A stretch of DNA of 64,000 nucleotides from an uncultured Sphingomonadaceae bacterium (GCA_947499975.1 CANMQE010000005.1:1-64000), one strand, 5' to 3'. Positions 53,255-62,894 are shown, numbered from the stretch's first letter. Translations and numbers: made by a program. Notes: generated by a model not told the origin, from the sequence alone.

Positions 53255-53263
53255 TCGATTGCA
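53228..53263. promoter_or_regulatory. Twin LacI-family operators
   Basis: TGCAATCGATTGCA (53250-53263) is a perfect 14-bp palindrome with the central CG typical of LacI/GalR operators. A second, half-degenerate copy TAAATCGATTGC (53228-53239) has its centre 23 bp away. They lie between the receptor gene and the MFS gene, which run in opposite directions, and could serve both. Confidence 0.75.
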
Positions 53264-53336
53264 ACCGCGGTGAATTTGTGTCACCAGAATGCTTATCGAC
53301 CGCTAGAAAAGGCGGCGGACAAGAGGATGGTTGAAC

Positions 53337-54671
53337 ATGAAGACTGCCGTAAAACCCCGGCTTTCGCTGCTGCGAATCATAGAAATGAACATCGGCTTTT
53401 TCGGGCTGCAGTTCAGTTTCGGGCTGCAACAGGCAAATATGGGTCCGATCTATGGGTTCCTCGGCGCGGACGAAGCGACGATGCCGCTGTTATGGCTCGC
53501 CGGACCAATGACGGGGCTTATCATTCAGCCGATCGTTGGGGCGATGAGCGACCGCACCAGTTCGCGTTTCGGCAGGCGCACGCCCTACTTCCTTATCGGT
53601 GCCATAATCTGCACGATCAGCCTGTTCCTCATGCCTTATTCCAGCACGCTCTGGATGGCCGCATCACTGCTGTGGATCCTCGATGCCGGCAACAATATCA
53701 CGATGGAACCATACCGTGCATACGTGGCGGACCGGCTGGTACCCGAACAAAGGTCTATCGGGTTCCTCACGCAAAGTGCCTTTACCGGCCTTGCCCAAAC
53801 CTTGTCCTACCTGGCGCCTACCTTGCTGACGGCTTTCGTGGCGCAGGACGTGCTTGATGACAACGGCATCCCGGTGATCGTACGCATTGCCTTCATCATT
53901 GGCGCCATCCTGTCGATCTCCACCATCGTATGGTCGGTCTGGCGTGTGCCGGAACTACCCATGACCGATGACGAGAAAACAGTGCTTGAAACCAAGCCGC
54001 TGACGGTCAAGGCAACTTTCGCAGAGATTGTCGATGCCATTCGCGACATGCCCAGGCCCATGCGGCAGCTTGCCGTCGCCATGCTGTGCCAATGGTATGC
54101 AATGTTCGCCTACTGGCAGTATGTCACCTTCGCCGTCGGCCGGGCGCTATACGACACGAGCGATCCCTCCAGCGCTGCCTTCCGCGAAGCTACGTTGACA
54201 ACCCAGCAGGCAGGCGCGCTGTACAATTTCATCGCTTTCATCGCGGCCCTCGCTCTTATCCCGATCGTGGCTCGGCTGGGTGCGCGACTGGTGCATGCGG
54301 CCTGCCTGACGGCATCGGGCGCAGCCATGCTGATGTTGCCAGGGATAGAGACGACTGCGGCCTTGTTCATGTTGATGCTGGGCATCGGCGTGGGGTGGGC
54401 AGGCATGATGGGCAACACCTACGTCATGCTGGCGGATTCCATTCCGGCAGAACGCAACGGGATTTACATGGGCGTGTTCAACATGTTCATCGTGATACCG
54501 ATGCTGATCCAGACGCTTACGATGCCGCTGATCTACGATCCGGTTCTGGGCGGTGATCCGCGCAATGTTCTGATGCTTGGGGGCCTGTTGATGCTTGCAG
54601 GTGCGGTAGCCACGCTGTTTGTGGACGCAGGGCATCGTGTGCCGCGTGAACAAAAGCACATTGTCAGCTAG
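53337..54671 (+). CDS. MFS sugar (sucrose-type) transporter
   Basis: The protein has 444 residues with twelve membrane helices. The features GPMTGLIIQPIVGAMSDRTSSRFGRRTPYFLIGA match the GPH/SLC45-type sucrose carriers of this order (loop DRTxSRFGRRxP). The C-terminal half has GWAGMMGNTYVMLADSIPAERNGIYMGVFN. ATG 53337 follows AGAGGA by 9 bp. It would carry sucrose across the inner membrane; the LacI gene follows after 9 bp. Confidence 0.87.
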   Translation: MKTAVKPRLSLLRIIEMNIGFFGLQFSFGLQQANMGPIYGFLGADEATMPLLWLAGPMTGLIIQPIVGAMSDRTSSRFGRRTPYFLIGAIICTISLFLMPYSSTLWMAASLLWILDAGNNITMEPYRAYVADRLVPEQRSIGFLTQSAFTGLAQTLSYLAPTLLTAFVAQDVLDDNGIPVIVRIAFIIGAILSISTIVWSVWRVPELPMTDDEKTVLETKPLTVKATFAEIVDAIRDMPRPMRQLAVAMLCQWYAMFAYWQYVTFAVGRALYDTSDPSSAAFREATLTTQQAGALYNFIAFIAALALIPIVARLGARLVHAACLTASGAAMLMLPGIETTAALFMLMLGIGVGWAGMMGNTYVMLADSIPAERNGIYMGVFNMFIVIPMLIQTLTMPLIYDPVLGGDPRNVLMLGGLLMLAGAVATLFVDAGHRVPREQKHIVS

Positions 54672-54680
54672 GGTATAAAC

Positions 54681-55718
54681 ATGGCGACACCCGAAGATCA
54701 GGATCCGAATTATGTAACCGCACCTGTGCGCACCATTGCCGATCTGGCAAAGATTGCGGGCGTATCGGCGGGCACGGTGTCACGCGCCCTTGCGGGCAAC
54801 AGCCTGGTGAATGCCAAAACGCGTGAAAAGATCGAGCGGATCGCTCGTGAACACGATTTTCGCCCGAACCAGATGGCCAGCAAGCTGCGACGACAGAAAA
54901 CTGGCGTGATCGGAGTGGTCATCCCGCTAGGGCATGATCGCCAGCAGCAGATTTCCGATACGTTCTTCATGACCCTGCTGGGACATCTTGCGGACGAGCT
55001 GACAGCAAGGGGTTATGACCTCATGCTGCGCCGTGTCATTCCGCAGCAGGACAAGGATTGGCTGGACAGGTTCATCCGCTCGGGAATGATCGATGGCGTG
55101 CTGGTGATCGGCCAATCGAACCAGTTCGAAAGGATCGAGGAAATCGCTGATGGCTATCTACCGATGGTTGTCTGGGGCAATCACAAGGAGGGACAGCGGC
55201 ACTGCGTTGTTGGTGCGGACAATCGTCTTGGCGGAAAGCTGGCAGCGGAACGATTGATAGCGGCAGGGGCCAGACGCCTTGCTTTTCTGGGTGACACGGG
55301 GCCGTTCGAATTCGCCGCGCGCTTCGCAGGCGCGCAAGATGTTGCCACCCGTATGGGCGCATCGATCGAGGCAGTCCCCACCCACCTTACGCCCGATCGG
55401 ACGGGCAAGGAGATCGCTGCATTTCTTGCTGAAAACCACGATGAGATCGATGGTATCTTTGCCGCAAGCGATACTATCGCCTTTTCCTGCCTGCGCGAAC
55501 TGCAGAAGCTCGGTATGGCAGTTCCCGAGCAGATGAAGCTGGTGGGGTTCGATGACCTACCTATCGCCGCCCAAACGCTGCCGCCGCTCACAACCATTCG
55601 CCAGGACATAGCTGCTGGTGCCCACGGGCTTGTCGATTTGCTATTGCGACGTCTGAATGGTGAAGAAACCGAAAGCCTCATCATGCCGCCCAGGCTCGTC
55701 ATTCGCGAGACGGCGTAG
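54681..55718 (+). CDS. LacI-family transcriptional repressor
   Basis: The protein has 345 residues. The N-terminal HTH and hinge (about 17-75) read TIADLAKIAGVSAGTVSRALAG and MASKLRRQKTGVIGVVIP; the sugar-binding domain follows to the end (LVGFDDLPIAAQTLPPLTTI). It is cotranscribed with the MFS carrier and should bind the TGCAATCGATTGCA-type operators upstream of both. Its ligand is likely a sugar from the sucrose/levan pathway. Confidence 0.92.
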   Translation: MATPEDQDPNYVTAPVRTIADLAKIAGVSAGTVSRALAGNSLVNAKTREKIERIAREHDFRPNQMASKLRRQKTGVIGVVIPLGHDRQQQISDTFFMTLLGHLADELTARGYDLMLRRVIPQQDKDWLDRFIRSGMIDGVLVIGQSNQFERIEEIADGYLPMVVWGNHKEGQRHCVVGADNRLGGKLAAERLIAAGARRLAFLGDTGPFEFAARFAGAQDVATRMGASIEAVPTHLTPDRTGKEIAAFLAENHDEIDGIFAASDTIAFSCLRELQKLGMAVPEQMKLVGFDDLPIAAQTLPPLTTIRQDIAAGAHGLVDLLLRRLNGEETESLIMPPRLVIRETA

Positions 55719-55795
55719 CTGTCAGGCGCACGCTAGCAACTAAATGCTGTTTGTCGAAAGTTGAGTTCGGGAGCACCTTGCTTTCGGAAAAGCTA

Positions 55796-55871
55796 TGGTG
55801 CCGCTTAGAGGATTCGAACCTCTGACCCCATCATTACGAATGATGTGCTCTACCAACTGAGCTAAAGCGGC
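55796..55871 (-). tRNA. tRNA-Thr (anticodon CGT)
   Basis: The cloverleaf is complete: acceptor GCCGCTT pairs with AAGCGGC, discriminator A, and CCA encoded at 55798-55796. The D arm contains AGCTCAGTTGGTAGAGC. The anticodon stem CATCA/TGATG holds the loop TTCGTAA with CGT. The T arm GGTTCGAATCC is canonical. Confidence 0.95.
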
Positions 55872-55932
55872 ATTCCGGTGCCGCCCTTTAGTGTCACCTT
55901 TGCCGTTCGGCAACGGTGAACTGAAAGGACGG

Positions 55933-56006
55933 TGGAGGCCCGAGCCGGAATCGAACCGGCGTGCAAGGATTTGCAGTCCTCTGCGTAACCACTCCGCCAT
56001 CGGGCC
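55933..56006 (-). tRNA. tRNA-Cys (anticodon GCA)
   Basis: Acceptor GGCCCGA pairs with TCGGGCC. The discriminator is T, as usual for tRNA-Cys, and CCA is encoded (55935-55933). The anticodon stem AGGA/TCCT closes a loop with GCA, and the T arm has GGTTCGATTCC. It is 61 bp upstream of tRNA-Thr on the same strand, so both may share a transcript. Confidence 0.95.
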
Positions 56007-56141
56007 GGAAGGGCGGCCAACTAGCGCCTTGTTTGGCGATGTGCAATGCTTTCTTCACTCGAAATCCTCGGTCCCATCCGGCGCGCTTGTGCATTAAAGG
56101 CTTGCACGCATGGTATTGTTGGTTCGAAACCGGGGAAGCGA

Positions 56142-57866
56142 ATGGCAGGCAAGGCGATTATTCCGCGGCTGGGCTGGCTGAAAACCTACGCGCCGTCGTG
56201 TCTGGTGAATGATGGTGTTGCGGGCCTGATTCTGTCCATTCTGCTGGTTCCGCAGGCCATGGCCTATGCCCAGCTTGCCGGTCTGCCGCCGCAGATGGGT
56301 CTCTACGCCGCGATGACGCCGCCGCTGCTGTATGCGCTTTTCGGCACGAGTTGCTTCGTCTCGGTAGGGCCAGTCGCCCTGGTGTCGTTGATCGTGGCGG
56401 AGGCAAGCGGGATTGCCGGAGGAGATCCGGCGTCGGTAGTCGCCATTATCGCCATCCAGGCCGGTATTCTCCTGCTGCTGGTGGGCGCGCTGGGGCTGGG
56501 CCGGCTGGTGAACTTTGTCAGCGAGCCGGCGTTGCTCGGCTTTACCGCAGCGGCAGCGTTCCTGATCGCGGCGAGCCAGTTGCCGACCTTGCTGGGCCTC
56601 GATACGGAACGGGCTGGCAACCTGCCCGCCGCACTGGGCGCGCTTTGGCAGGGGCTGCCAGAGACAAGCACGCCCACCGCCCTGATCGGCGGGGGCGCGC
56701 TGGTGGCCCTTCTGATAATCAACAAATTCGCGGCGCCATTGCTATGGAAGCTAGGGGTCCATCCCCCCTGGCGGCAGGCCATTGCCAAATCGCTGCCGCT
56801 CATCGTCATCGTGATGGCTGCATATCTTGCCACCGGATATGAAAGTGCTGTGCCATCGGTGCAGACGTTTGAGCCGGGGTTGCCCGGCTTGCCTTCCATT
56901 GGAACGCTGGACCTCTGGCTGACACTGTTCCCGTCCAGCGCGGCGGTGGCGATCATCGTGTTTGTGACCGCTACGGCCGTGGCAAAATCACTGGCGGGTA
57001 GCGACCGCAGCGATCTCGATACCAGTCGGGAGGCCGTGGCGCTGGGGATGGGCAACGTCGTGGCCGCGATTTCCGGTGGTTACGCCGTGGGTGCCAGCCT
57101 CAGCCGTTCCGCCCTGGTGGAAGAGAGCGGGGCGCGTTCACCGCTGGCATCCGTCGTGGGTGCAATGGTGGTGCTGGCAACCATGCTGTTCCTGTCCCCA
57201 CTGCTTGGTTACCTTCCCCGCACCGCATTGGCGGCGCTCGTCATCAGCGCGGTATTCGGCCTCATCAAGCTGGGCGACATCAGGGCGATCTGGCAGCATG
57301 ACCGGCTGGAAGGCTACATCGTCGCCATCGCGTTCCTCGCCACCGTGCTGCTGGGCGTCCGGCTGGGACTGGCCATCGGTGCGGGCATCAGCATCGCGCA
57401 TTTCCTGTGGTTTTCTTCCGTCCCGCGCGTCACCCGCATCGGTAGTGATGACGGCGGCGCATCTTTCCGCTCTATCGATCGGGATGATGTGGAGATCATC
57501 ACCCTGCCGGTGCTGGGAATACGTATCGACCGCTCGATCTATTTCGGGAATGCGGAATATGTCGAGGAGGAAATCTTCAAGCTTGTCGGCAAGCACGAGG
57601 ACGTGGAGTGCCTGGTACTCGACATGCGCTCGGTGAACGGCGTCGATGCCAGCGGCGTTGCGATGCTGCGCCGCCTGGTAGAGCGGCTGGAGCGCGCCGA
57701 CATGAAGGTACACTTCGCGGAAACTCACGCGCCGGTGATCGAGAAGCTGAAGGCGCTGGATCCGGCGGTCTGCCATTTCCACCGCACCGTTGGCGATGCC
57801 GTGGGATCCTGCGGTGTTGCTCTGGACGAAGTCAACGATGATGCGGTAGGGATCTGGCCACGATAG
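56142..57866 (+). CDS. Second SulP-family anion permease with STAS domain
   Basis: The protein has 574 residues. SulP helices (LILSILLVPQAMAYAQLAGLPPQMGLYAAM ... VGPVALVSLIVAEASG) and a C-terminal STAS domain (about 430-555, with NGVDASGVAMLRRLVERL) are complete. It is distinct in sequence from the SulP at 19.7 kb. ATG 56142 follows GGGGAAGCGA. The next gene starts 19 bp after its stop. The substrate may be sulfate or bicarbonate and is not determined by the context. Confidence 0.9.
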   Translation: MAGKAIIPRLGWLKTYAPSCLVNDGVAGLILSILLVPQAMAYAQLAGLPPQMGLYAAMTPPLLYALFGTSCFVSVGPVALVSLIVAEASGIAGGDPASVVAIIAIQAGILLLLVGALGLGRLVNFVSEPALLGFTAAAAFLIAASQLPTLLGLDTERAGNLPAALGALWQGLPETSTPTALIGGGALVALLIINKFAAPLLWKLGVHPPWRQAIAKSLPLIVIVMAAYLATGYESAVPSVQTFEPGLPGLPSIGTLDLWLTLFPSSAAVAIIVFVTATAVAKSLAGSDRSDLDTSREAVALGMGNVVAAISGGYAVGASLSRSALVEESGARSPLASVVGAMVVLATMLFLSPLLGYLPRTALAALVISAVFGLIKLGDIRAIWQHDRLEGYIVAIAFLATVLLGVRLGLAIGAGISIAHFLWFSSVPRVTRIGSDDGGASFRSIDRDDVEIITLPVLGIRIDRSIYFGNAEYVEEEIFKLVGKHEDVECLVLDMRSVNGVDASGVAMLRRLVERLERADMKVHFAETHAPVIEKLKALDPAVCHFHRTVGDAVGSCGVALDEVNDDAVGIWPR

Positions 57867-57885
57867 ACACCGGGAAGGAAATGGC

Positions 57886-59367
57886 GTGGCCGACGACAAG
57901 CCGAAAATGCAGAGGATCGAGGGCCACAAGGAAGAACGTTTCCTCGGCTCCGACGTGTTTTCCAGCGACAGCCGCAATCTTCCCCCGCCCAATGGCACGG
58001 GCACCGTGCGCGAGGATGCTCGCGACATCGATATCTATCACAAATGCGATGTCGCCGTGATCGGCGGCGGCCCGGCGGGCTGCGCTGCGGCATGGGCGGC
58101 AGCCAATGCGGGGGCGGATGTGACCCTGCTGGAACGCTACAATTGCCTGGGAGGTCTCTCCACCGGCGGGCTGGTGATGTGGATCGACCGGATGACCGAC
58201 TGGAAAGGCAACCACGTCATCCAGGGGTTCGCCCGCCATTTCATCGACCGGATGCCGCCCGAGGGCGTGGCCGGTCCGCCGAGGGAGGACTGGGGTAGCG
58301 CCGATCCGGTGAAGGCAAGCTATTGGGGGCAGCGCACCACGGCATTTCACGGCATCGTGCAATGGGCACCCACGCTGGACCCGGAGCGGATGAAGCTGAA
58401 CAACCAGGAGATGCTGCTGGACGCGGGCGTGCGCATCGTGTTCCATGCCTGGGCGGCGCGTCCGCTGGTGGAGGACGGCGCGGCGAAAGGCGCGATCTTC
58501 GAAAGCAAGATGGGGCGCCATGCGCTGATGGCGAAGGTGGTGATCGACACCACCGGCGATGGCGACATGTTCGCCCGTGCAGGTGCGGATTTTGTCGACG
58601 ATATCGAGGAAGGCGACGTCCACCATTCCATGAACACCGGATGGGTGTTGGGCGGCGTGAACATGGACCGCTGGATTGACTGGAAAGTCCACTACCCCGA
58701 CGAGCTGCGCGAATTCATGCAGCGCGGGCGGGAGGAACTGGGATATTTCCAGACGCCCTATGTTAGTTGGCGGCCCGATATCGCGCTGTTCCTGGGGCCA
58801 CGACAGAGCGGGCTTTCAGCGCTGGACGTGGACGACCAGACCGAAGTGGAGATCCGCAGCCATCGGCTGATGGAAGGTCACTGCCAGTTCTTTCGCCGCC
58901 ACGCGCCGGGTTTCGAGAATGTCTACAGCCTGCAGAGCGCCAGCCAGCTTGGCGTGCGCCATACGCGAAGGCTGGCTGGCGTTACCAGAGTGGAGCGCGG
59001 CCAGTGGAGCGAGGCAGATCCGGTGGCGGACGAAATTGGCGTTTCGCCTTCGCTCAGCCCAAAGTTTCCGGTCGTCTCCGTCGGATACGGCAGCATTGTT
59101 CCACGTGCGCTGGATGGCCTGCTGGTGGGCGGGCGTCACATCAGCTGCGATGCTAACAGCCACGGCTTCATGCGCGAGATTCCACAGTGCTGGCTCACCG
59201 GCCATGCTGCGGGTGTGGGGGCCGCTCTTGCTGCCGACCAGGGGGTTCAGCCGCGCGACGTGGATGTCGACGCGATCCGCAAGCTATTGCGGCAGCAGGG
59301 CGCGCATCTGCACGATGACGAGGCCGTGGCTGCGGTGCGCGAGGCGGCGTCCATTCCTGCGCAATAG
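57886..59367 (+). CDS. FAD-dependent oxidoreductase (FAD_oxidored family)
   Basis: The protein has 493 residues. A dinucleotide fold starts at about residue 55 (CDVAVIGGGPAGCAAAWAAANAGADVTLLER), followed by NCLGGLSTGGLV and, near the C-terminus, LLVGGRHISCDANSHGFMR and GHAAGVGAALAADQG. These are features of the FAD_oxidored family. The true substrate is unknown. It starts at GTG with GAAGGAAATGGC upstream. It is likely in an operon with the SulP gene. Confidence 0.82.
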   Translation: MADDKPKMQRIEGHKEERFLGSDVFSSDSRNLPPPNGTGTVREDARDIDIYHKCDVAVIGGGPAGCAAAWAAANAGADVTLLERYNCLGGLSTGGLVMWIDRMTDWKGNHVIQGFARHFIDRMPPEGVAGPPREDWGSADPVKASYWGQRTTAFHGIVQWAPTLDPERMKLNNQEMLLDAGVRIVFHAWAARPLVEDGAAKGAIFESKMGRHALMAKVVIDTTGDGDMFARAGADFVDDIEEGDVHHSMNTGWVLGGVNMDRWIDWKVHYPDELREFMQRGREELGYFQTPYVSWRPDIALFLGPRQSGLSALDVDDQTEVEIRSHRLMEGHCQFFRRHAPGFENVYSLQSASQLGVRHTRRLAGVTRVERGQWSEADPVADEIGVSPSLSPKFPVVSVGYGSIVPRALDGLLVGGRHISCDANSHGFMREIPQCWLTGHAAGVGAALAADQGVQPRDVDVDAIRKLLRQQGAHLHDDEAVAAVREAASIPAQ

Positions 59368-59478
59368 CCGCGTCTTGTCAGTTCGGCGAAAAAAGCCTGT
59401 CCTGCGGGCGCTTACGGTAACCTTCCGGTAAACAGCTGGCCGCTATCCAGCATGCCTACTCTGTATGAAAGGGCTGCA

Positions 59479-59772
59479 ATGGCGACCGGGTTGATGGATA
59501 CGAAGGATGCAAACGTCGTGCGCGCCAAGGTGCGTGCCAAGACGGGCGGTTCCATCGATCTCCAGGTACTCGATGTTTCAGCCGGGGGCTGCATGGTGGA
59601 TTTCCACGGTTCCGCAGCGCGACCGGGGGAGCGTGTACTCGTGACGCTGCCGGGCCTCTCCGCCCTTCCCGCAGAGCTGGTGTGGGCCGAGGATGGCCGT
59701 GCAGGCATCGCTTACGAAGCGCCGCTGCACGAAACCGTGCTGCGCAGGCTGGAAGCCCTGATGGGCCGCTAG
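59479..59772 (+). CDS. Single-domain PilZ protein
   Basis: The protein has 97 residues. The c-di-GMP signature is complete: RAKVR (RxxxR) near the N-terminus and DVSAGG (D/NxSxxG) about 20 residues later. ATG 59479 with GAAAGGG upstream is preferred over ATG 59452, which has no ribosome site. A single PilZ domain would act by binding a partner. It is convergent with the dehydratase gene, 4 bp apart. Confidence 0.75.
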   Translation: MATGLMDTKDANVVRAKVRAKTGGSIDLQVLDVSAGGCMVDFHGSAARPGERVLVTLPGLSALPAELVWAEDGRAGIAYEAPLHETVLRRLEALMGR

Positions 59773-59776
59773 GCCG

Positions 59777-61438
59777 CTATTTCCGTTCAGGCACCAGCAC
59801 GCCGCCCGTTCGCATCGGGCGCACCGTTTCGCGGAAACTGGAAAGATATCCGGTCGCCTCGACCATCAGGCCGGGGCCAGCGCGCTTCGCCAGTTCATCC
59901 GCCGGCACATCCAGATCGAGGCTGCGGTTCTTCACGGAGATGCGCACCGTATCGCCCTCGCGCACCAGCCCGATGGGGGAGCCTTCCTCTGCCGCCTCTG
60001 GCGACACCTCGGCCACGGTCAGGCCCTTCAGGCACAGGCCTGACAATTGTCCGTCGGTGACGAATGCCGTGGTCTTGGCAAGTCCCGCGGCATCGAGGGC
60101 AAACAGGATGAGCGAGGCGCCACCGCCCATGGCCGGTCCGCCTTTCAGCCCCTGGTTGCGGCTGATCACCACGTCGCCGTCCTTGATATCGCCCGCCTCG
60201 ATCGCGGCCATGCATTCGTGCGTGTCTTCGAACACGCGCGCGGTGCCGGTAAACTCCTCGGGCCGGCTGCCATCGCGAATGCCAAGTCGCACCACGGCAG
60301 TATCGGCAAAGCTGCCGGAGAGAATCGCAATCGTCGGTCCTTCGCTGAACGGCGTATCGAGTGGCTGGATAATTTCCGGTCCCTCCACTTCATACTCCGC
60401 CAGATTTTCGGCCAGCGTCTTGCCGGTGCAGGTCATTGCGCCGGGATTGATGCGCCCTTCCAAGCGTTTCAGAACACCGCGCGCGCCGCCTGCATCCTCG
60501 AACTGTTCGATTCGCACGGCACCCGTCGGGCGCACTGGCGAAAGCAGCGGCACGTCACTGAATTCCTCCATCAGGGCAAACACATCCACGCCGTTCTCTG
60601 CTTCGATAGCGGTGGCCTGCAGGTGCTTGATCGCATTGATCGAACCGCCGACGGCCAGCAGCGTGGCCACCGCATTGCGGAATGCCTCGGGCGTCAGGAT
60701 CTGGCGCGGGCGAAGATCCTCCCACACCATCTCGACGATACGTCTGCCCGCCGCGCGGGCATTGGCCTGCATCTTCGGGCTGTTGGCGCGAACTGGCGCA
60801 TTGCCGGGCAGGCACATGCCAAGTGCCTCCACCACGGAATGCATCGTGTTGGCGGTTGCCATGCCGGCGCACACGCCTGGTCCCATGATGGCGTTTTCGG
60901 CCATGTCGGGGATCGGAAACTTCGGCTCCTTGCCAAAGATCGCGCCGACCTGGCCTGACCAGACATCTTCCACATCTACAGGCTCACCGTCGATCTCGCC
61001 TGCCTGCTGATAGCCACCAATCACGAGGATCGTGGGAATGTTCAGCCGCGCCGCCGCCATCAGGTGGCCCGGCGGCGTCTTGTCGCAACTGGTGAGGCAG
61101 ATCATGCCGTCCAGCAGAGCGGCCTCAACCTGCACCTCGATATCGTTGGCGATGATGTCTCGCCCGGCGAGGATATAGCTGCCCTTCTTTGCAGCGCCGG
61201 TAATGAAATCCGACGGTGCGGCCGTGCGCACCTCGAACGGAATGCCGCCCGCCGCGCGGATCTCCTCCTTCACCATTTTTGCGATGCCATCGAGATGGGC
61301 ATAGCAGATCGCCAGTTCGCTGGAGGAGTTCACCACCGCGATCTTCGGCTTCTCCATATCCTCTTTCGAAAGGCCCAGCGCCTTCCAGTTGGCACGGCGA
61401 CCGGGATTGTTGGCAGCAAGCGAGCGCAATTCGACCAT
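59777..61438 (-). CDS. IlvD/Edd-family dehydratase (sugar-acid or dihydroxyacid)
   Basis: The protein has 553 residues. The Fe-S ligands are Cys45 (ELAICYAH), Cys118 (LTSCDKTPPG) and Cys190 (GPGVCAGMATANTM). The C-terminal LSGGPAMGGG-like stretch KGGPAMGGGASLILFA and VTDGQLSG, and the substrate-binding Ser/Thr loops, are present. IlvD, Edd and pentonate/hexonate dehydratases share this fold. The adjacent MFS carrier (12 bp upstream) favours a sugar-acid dehydratase over branched-chain amino acid synthesis. Confidence 0.85.
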   Translation of the reverse strand: MVELRSLAANNPGRRANWKALGLSKEDMEKPKIAVVNSSSELAICYAHLDGIAKMVKEEIRAAGGIPFEVRTAAPSDFITGAAKKGSYILAGRDIIANDIEVQVEAALLDGMICLTSCDKTPPGHLMAAARLNIPTILVIGGYQQAGEIDGEPVDVEDVWSGQVGAIFGKEPKFPIPDMAENAIMGPGVCAGMATANTMHSVVEALGMCLPGNAPVRANSPKMQANARAAGRRIVEMVWEDLRPRQILTPEAFRNAVATLLAVGGSINAIKHLQATAIEAENGVDVFALMEEFSDVPLLSPVRPTGAVRIEQFEDAGGARGVLKRLEGRINPGAMTCTGKTLAENLAEYEVEGPEIIQPLDTPFSEGPTIAILSGSFADTAVVRLGIRDGSRPEEFTGTARVFEDTHECMAAIEAGDIKDGDVVISRNQGLKGGPAMGGGASLILFALDAAGLAKTTAFVTDGQLSGLCLKGLTVAEVSPEAAEEGSPIGLVREGDTVRISVKNRSLDLDVPADELAKRAGPGLMVEATGYLSSFRETVRPMRTGGVLVPERK

Positions 61439-61450
61439 GGTGGTGCTTTC

Positions 61451-62872
61451 CTATTCGGCAGGTTGGGCGGAAGCCGCCCGTGAGTTCTTGGTATCTTGCG
61501 TGCTTTGCGGCAGGCGCCGGGCGAAATGGGCAAGCGCGGTGATACACATCACGATGCCGCCAAGGCAGAAGGCCGTGAAGACATAGCCATCCCTCGCTCC
61601 GGACTCGCCCTGGAGGAAGCCCGCGGCAGAGCCGATCATCGGAGCGGCCACCGCGCCGAACTTCGCCATGAAGCTGGCCCAGCCGCCGCCGAAACTGCGC
61701 ACGGCGCTGGGGTAATAGATGCTGGTAATGGAAATCACTGCGGCATGGCCCGCGCCAACGAATATCGCTCCGATCAGCAACGTGGTGGCCAGCTCTGTTC
61801 CGCCGGCGACATAACCGAAGCCGACAAGCAGGACGATCGGAATGCCGATCAGCGGCGCAATGGCGATCCAGCCGGGGCCGCGCTTTTCGGTAAGCGCCAG
61901 CAGCAGGACCCCGCCAATCGCGCCCACCATGCCGCTGGCGGCAGAAAGCCACGCGGCATCCGTGCGTTCGATGCCGAGGTTCTCCATGAAGATCACGCCA
62001 TATGCGTTCTTCAGGTAGATCGCGACACTGGAGAAGAAATAGGCCCCCCAGATCAGCGGGGTGACAATCCACAGCGCCCCGACGAAAAGTTCCTTGAACT
62101 TCAGCAGCGGGTTCTCGCTGCGCGTGGTCTGCCGCTCGTCGGAAAGGGTATATTCGGTGTAGTCCGAAAGATCGGCCTTGGGATCGAACCGCGAGAGGGT
62201 GCTCTCTATCTTTTCGGGTGATTTGCCTTTGGCCGTCATCCAGCGGGCGCTTTCAGGCAGGGTGAACAGCAGCAGGAGGGCAAAGACGCCCGTCATGGCC
62301 CCGCACACCCAGAAAATGCCCTGCCAGCCCAGCACCGGGGCAGTGAAATTGGCGATGGGTGCCGCGGACGATGCGCCGAAACTGAAGCCCAGCATGATGA
62401 TGGTGACGGATGTGGAGCGCATGGCCTTGGGCATGCTCTCGATGCTTAGCGCCCAGACCGGGGCCAGCAGCCCGCCGATGGCAAGGCCGGAAATGAAGCG
62501 CAGGGCAATCAGCATTTCCGGCGTGGTGGCAAACCCTACCAGCGTGGTCAGCACCGCGCTGCCTATGGTGCAGGCGATGATGACAGGGCGGCGCCCCAGC
62601 ACGTCTCCGAGATAGGCGCCGAAAAGCGATCCGACCATCTGGCCCAGAAAGGCTGCCGAGGTGATGATGCCGGTGGTGTAATCATCAATTCCCCACTCGT
62701 CGCGGATGTAGGGCAGGGCATAGGGCAGGGCGGTAAAATCCTGCCCGTCGAAAAAGGTAACAAAGCTGCACAGCATCAGCAGATAGGCGTGATACCGGTT
62801 AAAGCCCCGCTCCTGCAGAAACTGCGCGACATCCAGCGTGCCGCCAGCGGCATTTCCGGGCGATGTCGCCAT
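61451..62872 (-). CDS. MFS transporter of acid/sugar-acid type (AAHS-like)
   Basis: The protein has 473 residues and twelve membrane helices. The N-terminal signature FVTFFDGQDFTALPYALPYI and the loop GDVLGRRPVI fit the AAHS/sugar-acid subfamily. The C-terminal tail is hydrophilic and Ser/Gln-rich. It precedes the dehydratase by 12 bp. An inverted repeat, a candidate operator, lies just upstream. Confidence 0.87.
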   Translation of the reverse strand: MATSPGNAAGGTLDVAQFLQERGFNRYHAYLLMLCSFVTFFDGQDFTALPYALPYIRDEWGIDDYTTGIITSAAFLGQMVGSLFGAYLGDVLGRRPVIIACTIGSAVLTTLVGFATTPEMLIALRFISGLAIGGLLAPVWALSIESMPKAMRSTSVTIIMLGFSFGASSAAPIANFTAPVLGWQGIFWVCGAMTGVFALLLLFTLPESARWMTAKGKSPEKIESTLSRFDPKADLSDYTEYTLSDERQTTRSENPLLKFKELFVGALWIVTPLIWGAYFFSSVAIYLKNAYGVIFMENLGIERTDAAWLSAASGMVGAIGGVLLLALTEKRGPGWIAIAPLIGIPIVLLVGFGYVAGGTELATTLLIGAIFVGAGHAAVISITSIYYPSAVRSFGGGWASFMAKFGAVAAPMIGSAAGFLQGESGARDGYVFTAFCLGGIVMCITALAHFARRLPQSTQDTKNSRAASAQPAE

Positions 62873-62894
62873 GCTGCCTGTTCTCCCACTTATT

